Positions 1 to 7,200 of a stretch of 7,270 nucleotides of DNA are shown in pieces. The notes under the pieces were generated by a model. The model saw nothing but the letters and a program-made list of their open reading frames with translations, was not told the DNA's origin and made no database searches. Position 1 is the first letter of the stretch, and each line of letters begins with the position of its first letter. Source of the stretch: Pseudomonadota bacterium (lineage in GTDB: Bacteria; Desulfobacterota; Desulfobacteria; Desulfobacterales; Desulfobacteraceae); contig JAHIVS010000025.1 in the NCBI GenBank assembly GCA_018816605.1, forward strand, positions 1-7,270, given 5' to 3'. The translations under genes and the position numbers were made by a program.

Positions 1-340
1 CACATCTATCATTACAGGCGTATCTTCATCCGTAATGCCGGTATCATCTGCTGCAACTGGCGCATCGTTTATCGGATTGATCGTTAGGGTTACCTTGGCT
101 GTATCCGTACCTCCATGGCCATCGCTCACCGTATAGGTAAAAAAATCCTCGCCAGTGGCATCTAAGTCCGGCGTATAGGTCACGGTATTGTCACTGTTGA
201 TCACAACACTTCCCTTGCTGCCGTTGGTTGCCCCCAAAACAGTCAGACTGTTCCCATCAACATCCGTATCATTGGCCACCACATCTATCATCACAGGCGT
301 ATCTTCATCCGTAATGCCGGTATCATCTGCTGCAACTGGC
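1..340 (-). repeat. Tandem cadherin-like repeat units, period 279 bp (93 residues)
   Basis: Bases 280-340 recur at 1-61 with one mismatch (60 of 61 identical), giving a period of 279 bp, exactly 93 codons of the adhesin gene. The first full unit spans about 340 down to 62; the second is cut by the window edge. The shared stretch encodes VAADDTGITDEDTPVMIDV, with the only difference silent. Such near-identity points to recent duplication or gene conversion, and a long array probably continues to the left. Confidence 0.9.
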
Positions 341-1233
341 TCCTGGTTGGTCGGAGACAGCTGGTTATCAGTGGTTGGAACGACAGGTTTGGAACCAAAA
401 GCGCCCGTCCCCTTTGGGGCCTGGGTGTTCGCGGCATAAAAAACCGGAGCAGCCGTGGGACCAGCCCCCGAAAGGACACCTAGAACAGCAAGCTTTCCTG
501 ATAAAAGCTGGGCCTCCGGAGATTCATATGCTTCCGGCTCTTGGGGTGGATTCTCTCCACCTTCTCCACCTTCTCCACCTTCTCCACCTTCTCCACCTTC
601 TCCACCTTCTCCAGGGGTACTTTCCTGGCCCTGTCCGTCATTACTGCTGGGTGCCATCTGGTGATATTGTTGTAACTCAGATTCGGTCATGTCCCTGGGC
701 GGTTGAATGGGCGTGTCCTTGTACATGTCAAATATTTTCCCGGACACACTGATGAACTGAATATTACCCTGGGAATCCTGAACGACAAGAACATGTCCCT
801 CTCCGATGGACTCGACCCCGTGCTTCTCGACCAGTTCCCCGACTGTGTGCACCGTGGCCGTTCCCCGTATACCGATCAGGGCCATGGGGGATTGCAATTT
901 AAAATTATCCGGATTTTGTTTGGCGATTTCGCCGGTCACCGACCGGAAAACCCCCTTTGTCATCTCCAGCAAAAGATCAGAACCAGAGGCATCCCCGGGA
1001 GTATAAACATAGGAATTGATGGTTGCCTGGCTGTTTTCTCCCTGGGAAAAAGAAGTGTTGTCTATGAAATTGATTTCCATTTGGCTGGCTTGCTGTGTGA
1101 TCAGGGTATCTCCCTGAAAAATATCGCTGCCAATGGAAAGATTCCGGGTCCCTGATTCCGAAACTGCCTGGGCCTGGCCGGTAAGACTGCCCACCACCCC
1201 GACAGGATTTTGAGAAATTGTATTATCCGCCAT
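1..1233 (-). CDS. Giant adhesin-like protein, N-terminal part: FecR domain, Gly-Glu-Gly linker, cadherin-like tandem repeats (cut by left edge)
   Basis: An open frame of 411 codons runs from the ATG at 1233 to the left edge. An in-frame TAA lies two codons upstream, and AAGGAT at 1239-1244 is a good ribosome binding site, so the start is firm. No Sec signal peptide is visible; this suits type I-secreted adhesins, whose signal is C-terminal (inference, as the C-terminus is missing). Residues about 28-130 form a FecR-type domain: GDTLIT near 41, INFIDNTSFSQGENS near 54-68, KGVFRSVTGEIA near 93-104 and the hallmark LIGIRGTAT near 119-127. Residues 208-227 are a Gly-Glu-Gly repeat linker. Residues 243-268 are mildly hydrophobic. 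From about residue 300 a 93-residue cadherin-like unit of the 'tandem-95 repeat' style begins, with an acidic NDTDVDGNSL motif likely to bind calcium and a closing INPINDAPV; a second copy starts at 393. It diverges from the cyclase operon and probably acts in surface attachment or biofilm formation. A type I exporter is not in view. Confidence 0.9.
   Translation of the reverse strand, partial: MADNTISQNPVGVVGSLTGQAQAVSESGTRNLSIGSDIFQGDTLITQQASQMEINFIDNTSFSQGENSQATINSYVYTPGDASGSDLLLEMTKGVFRSVTGEIAKQNPDNFKLQSPMALIGIRGTATVHTVGELVEKHGVESIGEGHVLVVQDSQGNIQFISVSGKIFDMYKDTPIQPPRDMTESELQQYHQMAPSSNDGQGQESTPGEGGEGGEGGEGGEGGEGGENPPQEPEAYESPEAQLLSGKLAVLGVLSGAGPTAAPVFYAANTQAPKGTGAFGSKPVVPTTDNQLSPTNQEPVAADDTGITDEDTPVMIDVVANDTDVDGNSLTVLGATNGSKGSVVINSDNTVTYTPDLDATGEDFFTYTVSDGHGGTDTAKVTLTINPINDAPVAADDTGITDEDTPVMIDV
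556..613 (-). repeat. 9-bp minisatellite encoding (Gly-Glu-Gly)n linker
   Basis: Six perfect tandem copies of TCCACCTTC (plus-strand view) occupy 556-609, followed by a partial copy TCCA. On the coding strand each unit reads GGA-GAA-GGT and gives Gly-Glu-Gly, placed between the FecR domain and the cadherin-like repeats. The unit is a multiple of three, so copy-number slippage would change linker length without breaking the frame. Confidence 0.95.
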
Positions 1234-1238
1234 TTTTT

Positions 1239-1244
1239 ATCCTT
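1239..1244 (-). promoter_or_regulatory. Ribosome binding site of the adhesin gene
   Basis: The minus strand reads AAGGAT, then five A residues, then the ATG at 1233. With the in-frame TAA just upstream at 1237-1239, this fixes the adhesin start. Confidence 0.75.
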
Positions 1245-1327
1245 AACCGTTTTGGGCTGCTTTGCCTTAACCCCAGCCACAATTCTCAATTTACTGCTGA
1301 CACTCATCTGGAATGCCAGGTTAAATA

Positions 1328-1343
1328 AGCAAAACACATGCCA
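1328..1343 (-). promoter_or_regulatory. Candidate sigma-54 (RpoN) promoter for the adhesin gene
   Basis: The minus strand reads TGGCATGTGTTTTGCT. Against the sigma-54 consensus TGGCACG-N4-TTGCW, only the C at position 6 differs (T here), and the invariant GG (-24) and GC (-12) have the required spacing. The predicted transcription start is near 1317, leaving a leader of about 84 nt before the ATG at 1233. The location, orientation and match all fit; no activator binding site was identified with confidence. Sigma-54 control would imply an enhancer-binding protein encoded elsewhere. Confidence 0.6.
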
Positions 1344-1837
1344 GGCACTAAAGAATTCTGACATTCCAATTCTATCCAGCCTTCTTCCGCTTTTGTCAGG
1401 GTGTTTTTGCTTGGATCATCCTCTTCTGCCGGTTGATTTGTTACTTTTTTTTCATATTAATTGGGAACTTTTTTATATTTACTCCCTGTTTTTTTTGTTT
1501 TTAGGACCTTTTTTTAAAGAGACTCGGGGAAAATTATGCTGTATTTTTTTTATGCCTCCATTTTTTTCCAATGGACATGCATCTTCCTGGAAACATGTTT
1601 AAGCTTCCAGCCTCCCATACACTCTGGGTCACAATCGGCTGCCTTTCATGGTTTGCCACAGTATCCCCATTCTCACCGGCACAAAGGATTAGGATATCTT
1701 TCTTTGAGGCTTGTAAGGAAGAAACAAATATCATAGAACATAAGCTTAAATCATAACAAAGCCCGATAGCCTCTGTGGATAAAACCCCCCGGCGTTTGTC
1801 GGATTTTCGACTATCTTGAGGATAAAAATTAAATCAA

Positions 1838-3253
1838 ATGGTAAAAAAAAACGGGGTCAGGGAAATACTGTTAAGGGGTGTATTCTGGCGGATTCTCTTT
1901 ATAGAGGCGGTTCTGCTTGTTTATTCCCTTTTCTACAGGTGGTTCACCGAGGATGCCGGTCCGGCAGATCTGTTCTGGTATGCCATCCGAATCATCTTTC
2001 TTGTGGGAATCATTATTCTTTTTATGATGGTGACCTTGAAAAAATTTCTCACGGACAAGATAATTACCCCACTTGAATCACTGGCAGCCGCCAATAAAGA
2101 GATTCAGAAAGATTACTCCAAAGCCGGCAAGATAGACCTGCCGGATGATTCCCCGGATGAAATCAGAACCATTGTCACCTCAAGGGCGGCCATGCTCAGA
2201 CAGATCATAACGGTTTCCGAGGAACGCCTGCACCTGGTCAGCCTTATAAAAGAAACATTTGGGCGCTACCTTTCCAAAACAGTGGTGGAAGAAATTCTTA
2301 CCTCTCCCGGGGGACACCAGCTTGGGGGAACCCGAAAAGTGGTGACGATTCTGATGTCGGACCTGAGGGGATTTACCAGTCTTTCAGAGACCCGGGATCC
2401 TGAAGAAATGGTCCAATTGCTCAACCGGTATCTGGAAAAGATGTCCAGAATCATACTTAAATACGACGGCATAATCGATGAAATCATCGGAGATGCGATT
2501 CTTGCAGTATTCGGCGCCCCAAAAAACCATGGCAATGACCCGGAAAGGGCCATTGCCTGTGCCATTGAAATGCAAAACTGCCTGGAGATCTTAAACAAAG
2601 AGGTGATTGCATCGGGATACCCGGCCCTTGAAATGGGCATCGGCATTAATACCGGCAACGTTATTGTCGGAAATATCGGTTCAGAACTCAGGATGAAATA
2701 CGGCATCGTAGGGGATGCCGTAAACCGGGCATCCCGCATAGAATCCAACAGCATCGGCGGCCAGGTGCTCATCGGACAATCCACCCACAACCTGGTCACG
2801 GACAAGGTAACGGTCATGCCTCCCCAGCACATCATGATGAAAGGCATAAAAAAACCATTGGTTTTTTATTCTGTTTCCGCCATCAAGACGCAAGATTACA
2901 GCGTTGCACTCAAGGCATCCATCCTCCCGGACACCCAGTTTGCCATAAAGCTTCCCTTTCAATGCTGGACCATCCACGAAAAACGCATAAGCCCCATTCC
3001 CATACTCGGTGAAACCATCGCAATGGATGAAGGCAGCATTTATGCGACAACCCGGTTGCCCATCGCCCTGTTCACAGACATTAAACTTAAATTTGATTTT
3101 TGTATTAATGCCCATTGTTTTGCTGACATGTATGCAAAAAGCATTTCCACTGAAATAAAACAGGGTTTCCCCGCAACCCGGTTCAGCATCACTTCCATGG
3201 ATGAAAAGGACCGGAATATCATCAAAAAATGGATGAAAGAAGCTTTAACATGA
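1838..3253 (+). CDS. Membrane-anchored class III adenylate/guanylate cyclase with C-terminal PilZ-like region
   Basis: This 471-residue protein should convert ATP or GTP to a 3',5'-cyclic nucleotide on the cytoplasmic side of the inner membrane. Two hydrophobic segments (about 16-35 and 45-67) flank a short, probably periplasmic loop too small for a sensor domain. Residues about 72-130 look like a HAMP-type linker. The cyclase domain spans about 163-347. Metal-binding aspartates are D175 (SDLRGFT) and D219 (IIGDAILAVFGAP); N296 and R300 (VNRASR) are the expected transition-state residues, so it should be active. The usual adenine-selecting Lys is E215 and the partner position is G289, so nucleotide choice is uncertain. 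Residues about 370-467 resemble a degenerate PilZ fold, ending RFSITSMDEKDRNIIKKW, without clear c-di-GMP-binding RxxxR and D/NxSxxG motifs. An in-frame TAA five codons upstream supports the start at 1838. It is first in a probable operon ending in a cyclic-nucleotide-binding protein. Confidence 0.92.
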   Translation: MVKKNGVREILLRGVFWRILFIEAVLLVYSLFYRWFTEDAGPADLFWYAIRIIFLVGIIILFMMVTLKKFLTDKIITPLESLAAANKEIQKDYSKAGKIDLPDDSPDEIRTIVTSRAAMLRQIITVSEERLHLVSLIKETFGRYLSKTVVEEILTSPGGHQLGGTRKVVTILMSDLRGFTSLSETRDPEEMVQLLNRYLEKMSRIILKYDGIIDEIIGDAILAVFGAPKNHGNDPERAIACAIEMQNCLEILNKEVIASGYPALEMGIGINTGNVIVGNIGSELRMKYGIVGDAVNRASRIESNSIGGQVLIGQSTHNLVTDKVTVMPPQHIMMKGIKKPLVFYSVSAIKTQDYSVALKASILPDTQFAIKLPFQCWTIHEKRISPIPILGETIAMDEGSIYATTRLPIALFTDIKLKFDFCINAHCFADMYAKSISTEIKQGFPATRFSITSMDEKDRNIIKKWMKEALT

Positions 3254-3385
3254 AGGGGAGGGGCTCGGGGTACCTTTCTTTTTTCTCCTTGACAAAACCG
3301 ACAAATTGTCATTGGATGAACTGACCCATTTTTCCTTTGGCAAAGATATTGACCAGATTCATATTCAAAGATATAGGGAACCATC

Positions 3386-4234
3386 ATGAATTCATCGTCC
3401 TTTTTTAATTCAAGATATCCCAAGCCGATGGCCCGGGGATTTTTGGTTTTTCTTTTGATCTTGGTCTGGGTTCCCGCGTCTGCCACAGCACAAGAAAAAA
3501 CACTAACCAACAATCTAGAGATGACCTTTATCCTTGTTGAACCAGGCAGTTTTCTGATGGGCAGCCCAAAGACAGAACCCTATCGGGATGCTGATGAAAT
3601 CCATGGGACCGTAAACATCAAGACGGCCTATTATCTGCAAGACACGGAAGTGACCCTGAAACAATGGCGGGCACTCATGGGAAAAGAATGGTTCAAAAAA
3701 CGAAAAGGGACCGATGATATGCCTGTCACCCAGGTATCCTATTATGATTGTATCCGATTCATCGACAGGCTTAACGCGCAAAATACAGGGGTCTACCGTC
3801 TCCCAACGGACATGGAATGGGAATATGCATGCAGGGCCGGCACAAAAACGGCTTACAGCTGGGGAGATGACATTGCGTGTTCCAAGGCCATGTATGCCAA
3901 TAACCCCAAAAAAGATAAAGAATGCATCCCTTTTCTAACTGCCATGAAAATTGACATCAACGGACCTGCACCGGTCAAAAGTTTTCCCCCAAACCCCTGG
4001 GGGTTTTATGATATGCACGGCAATGTCTGGGAATGGTGTTCCGACAAATATGGCCAATTCCAGTCTGGTGCAGGCGAGGCAAATTACAACCCCGTGGATT
4101 CTGATTCCCGTGTCCGGAGGGGGGGAAGCTGGTATAAATACGGCTACTATCTTCGGAGCGCCAACCGGACCTATGCCCACCCGGGTGCTAGATTTTCGAC
4201 AACCGGATTCAGGCTTGTCCGGGAGATAAATTGA
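3386..4234 (+). CDS. Secreted FGE/SUMF1-fold protein lacking catalytic cysteines
   Basis: This 282-residue protein has an N-terminal signal peptide (hydrophobic core about 18-31, likely cleavage after ASATA near residue 35), so it should be periplasmic or exported. The rest is a complete formylglycine-generating-enzyme-type domain (about 42-281): FILVEPGSFLMGSP, YYLQDTEVTLKQWRALMG, MPVTQVSYYDCIRF, YRLPTDMEWEYACRAG, GFYDMHGNVWEWCSD, RRGGSWY and the closing TTGFRLVRE. True sulfatase-activating enzymes have two copper-binding cysteines just after the RGGSW motif; the matching positions here are K251 and L256. Sulfatase activation is therefore unlikely, and no sulfatase is in the window. A binding or structural role, as for other non-FGE members of the fold, is more likely (inference). 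AGGGAA at 3375-3380 and an in-frame TAG four codons upstream support the start. It lies 132 bp after the cyclase and overlaps the next gene by 1 nt, so translation is probably coupled. Confidence 0.9.
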   Translation: MNSSSFFNSRYPKPMARGFLVFLLILVWVPASATAQEKTLTNNLEMTFILVEPGSFLMGSPKTEPYRDADEIHGTVNIKTAYYLQDTEVTLKQWRALMGKEWFKKRKGTDDMPVTQVSYYDCIRFIDRLNAQNTGVYRLPTDMEWEYACRAGTKTAYSWGDDIACSKAMYANNPKKDKECIPFLTAMKIDINGPAPVKSFPPNPWGFYDMHGNVWEWCSDKYGQFQSGAGEANYNPVDSDSRVRRGGSWYKYGYYLRSANRTYAHPGARFSTTGFRLVREIN

Positions 4235-7200
4235 TGCGCACAAAAATTTTAAGCCTGCTGAAAATATATGAAGAAGAGATCAGTCTCCTGCTATGGACGG
4301 CCATCCTGCTGTTTATCATCCGCAGTTCGGGTATCATTTTAAACAACTATGCTGAAACAGCCTTCCTGAAACGATATGGCGTCGAATACCTGCCCATTGT
4401 CAATATGATCAATGCCGTGGTCACCTTTTTTATTACCGGCATTTTAACGGCCTTCCTGAGCAAAATGTCCGGTGCAAGACTGCTGTCCTATGTGTTCATT
4501 TTTTCGGGTATCTCCGTAACCCTTATCCGACTGCTGATCCCCTTTGGAATTGAGCTTTTATACCCTTTGCTTTTCATGCTGAAAAGTCAATTTGAACTGC
4601 TCCAGGCCATGCTGTTCTGGAATCTGTGCAACGATCTTTTCAACATGCGTCAGTCCAAACGTCTGTTCCCTCTCTTGACTGCAGGCGGGGTAATCGGACT
4701 CATTCTGGGAAGCGTCGGCACCCCATATTTTGCAAAACTCTTTAACCTGGACAACCTGCTGTATCTGTATCTTGGCACCACCCTCATGGGAACTGCCCTT
4801 GTCGAGGCAATGGGCAGGAGCTACCCCACCCTGATTTTTCCGGAAAAAACTGCAAAAGAAAGCGCCACCGGCAAGCAGAAACCTTCCATGATCCAGGAAC
4901 TCAAGGATGTATACCCCCTGCTCAAGGACTCAGTGCTCGTTAAAATTGTCCTGGTCCTGACCTTTATGCCCAATGTGGTCATTCCCATTATGAATTATCA
5001 GTTTAATTATGCCATAAACGATCAATTCGCCTCGGAATCCGCCATGATCCAGTTCTTCGGATACTTTAGGGGAGGCTTGTATACCATCAGCCTGATCATC
5101 CTGCTCTTTGTGGGCAGAATATACGGACGATGGGGCCTGCCCGTGGCCCTGATGTTCCACCCCGCCAACTATATGATCGCATTTCTAGCATTTCTTTTGC
5201 GATTTGATCTGTTTTCAGCCATGTATGCACGGATGTCCACCAATGTCATCCGCACCACCATCAATATGCCGGCAAACTCCATTCTGATCGGACTTTTTCC
5301 CGCCTCCTACCGGAATATGATCCGGCCTTTCCTCAGGGGCACCGTGGTAAGGATGGCGCTATTTACAGGCTCTACCCTGATTCTGATTTCAAGCTCTTTT
5401 TTCCATCCCCGGTATCTAAGCCTTGTGGCCCTGCCGTTTATGCTGGCCTGGATGGCTGCACCCATTATCTTAAAATCCAAATATGCCATGATCCTCAAGG
5501 ACCTTATTTCAAATAACCTTCTGGATATCAAGAGCCTTGACAAGGAGGAGCTGGGAAGTATTTTCAAGCAGGAGAAAGTCTTGGCCGACCTGGAAACCTC
5601 CTTTTTGTCCGCCAGGGGGAAAGATGCCATCTGGTATGGCCGGCTGTTGAAAAATTTTTCTCCAAAACAATTGGATCTTCATATACTCAACAATCTTAGA
5701 GAACAGGACTCGCTAACCCAAGTAGCCCTCATCAAGATGATCTCCCCGGAATCCCATGCAGAGGCTGCCAAAAAATTGGCACAATTTTTAGATCCTGAAC
5801 AACCCGAGGTCACCATTGCCATATTAAAACTGATCTGCCAACATGGGTTTAAGGCCATCGAAGGCGTGGATTTAACCCCCTATATTGAAAACGAGCACCC
5901 TGTTGTCCGTGGGTTTGCAGCGGCCTGTCTGTGTTCAAGAAATCCCGCACAACACCGCCCCATGATCAGATCCTGGCTTCTGGCAGACAACCAAGCGCTT
6001 CGGCAGTCGGGAATTGTCAGTGCAGGCTTAAGCAATGACGCAAAATATATTGATCCCCTTCTGGATATATTATCCGAAAAAAATATTGATCCCATCATTC
6101 CCGATATTATCATTGCCCTGTCCAGGTTGAAGGCCAAACAATTAAATACCGTTATCTTTTCCTATCTTTCCTATAACCGGCAGGATGTCAGAAGCGCGGC
6201 CTTGGATGCACTGGAAATCAATGACGATGTCTCCCTGAAAAAAGCCATCCTGCTTTTGGGCGACAATACAGATCCCATCCATGAATTTGCCAAGGAAAAA
6301 ATTAAGGCATCCGAATTCCAGAACCATAAGCTGCTGGTTGAATCCCTGGGGCTTCCCAGCACCAGGATTCGAAGGGGCTTGTTTGCACTCCTGGAAACCC
6401 TTGACATCAAAGAATTCGGAATATTGATGTTTGCCAAGGAAAACCTGAACAAAAGCTACACATACCTTGCCATGGAAGACAGCTTAACCCATCTTCCGGA
6501 AAAACCAATGCGGGATCTGGCCAGGGAACATCTGTTGCAAAAAAAAGACCTGATCCTTGAAAACATCATCCGGGTACTGGCCATCCATGACCAGACCGGT
6601 CGAATGAAAACCGCCTGGCGGGGCATTTTTTCCCCTGACACCCGGCAAAGAGCCAATGCCATTGAATTGCTAAACGATATTCTGGACCGCAAGACCTTTA
6701 ACGCCATGCTCCCCCTGCTTGAAAGCCCAACGCCTGCAATAGCCCTGGCCGAAGGGAAAAAAATAGTAAAAATCCCAAAATTTGATCCCGATGGCAAGGA
6801 TACCCTTTCCCGTCTGCTGGAATCGGAAGACTGGGTGGACGTTCTCATGGGCCTGGGCCTGATACAGGATGATCCCACCCGCCATGATGCAAACCTAAGA
6901 TTGAATGCGTTGGAACATTCAACCAACAAACATATTGTAAAGGAAGTTCAAATGATTTTGAATAAAACCCAGGGCACTTCCGAAGATCCCCAGAGAATTA
7001 GTTCCACTGAAATAACCCTTGGGGAAAAAATACTGCTTCTCAAGGAGATTGAAATTTTTTCCGGCCTGAGCGCAGCCGAGCTTGCCGCCATTGCCGCTGT
7101 CACAAAAGAGCTGGACTATCCGGAGAAAAGAACCATCATCACCCAAAATGATGTGGGCGAAACCGTATTTCTCATCATCAAAGGCCGTGTGGAAGTGATC

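Larger units (their letters stand above)
1234..1837. other. Divergent intergenic region, 604 bp, AT-rich, no convincing gene
   Basis: This stretch separates the divergent adhesin and cyclase genes. Short open frames in it give low-complexity, Phe/Leu/Ser-rich translations from T-tracts and have no credible ribosome binding sites, so I call none. It holds the sigma-54 candidate at 1328-1343; a 6-bp inverted repeat AGAATT-N10-AATTCT at 1352-1373; long T-runs from about 1440 to 1570; the 10-bp palindrome AAACATGTTT at 1591-1600; and a weak hairpin (stem CCGGC/GTCGG, 1789-1802, one G-T pair) followed by ATTTT. A poor sigma-70-like pair, TTGATT (1433-1438) and TATTAA (1455-1460) with 16-nt spacing, points toward the cyclase but is far from it. 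I could not place the cyclase promoter with confidence. GAGGA at 1818-1822 is the likely cyclase ribosome binding site, though its 15-nt spacing is long. Confidence 0.7.

Noticed and set aside
703..1155. 150-codon plus-strand open frame within the adhesin
   Set aside because: It is the shadow of the minus-strand FecR domain, which matches a known family; the plus-strand translation has no domain features.
1591..1600. Palindrome AAACATGTTT as a regulator operator
   Set aside because: A single 10-bp palindrome in AT-rich DNA is expected by chance and has no second copy or clear promoter next to it.
1210..1602. 130-codon plus-strand open frame overlapping the adhesin start and intergenic region
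   Set aside because: Its Leu/Phe-rich translation comes from T-tracts, it overlaps the well-supported adhesin start, and its only attraction is apparent hydrophobicity.
1789..1807. Hairpin CCGGC-GTTT-GTCGG followed by ATTTT as a rho-independent terminator
   Set aside because: The stem is only 5 bp with a G-T pair, the T-run is short, and no gene ends upstream of it on the plus strand; it could be leader structure.
1234..1837. CRP-type sites (TGTGA-N6-TCACA) that would link the cyclase to transcription
   Set aside because: Only an isolated TCACA half-site was found, near 1629; no convincing full site.
2266..2847. Long open frame (193 codons) on the minus strand inside the cyclase gene
   Set aside because: It is antisense to the conserved catalytic domain, its translation is Met/Ser/Ile-rich without recognisable motifs, and the plus-strand protein is unmistakable.
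6456..6929. 157-codon minus-strand open frame opposite the HEAT-like region
   Set aside because: Arg/Ser-rich shadow translation; the plus-strand frame continues unbroken into a clear CNB domain.
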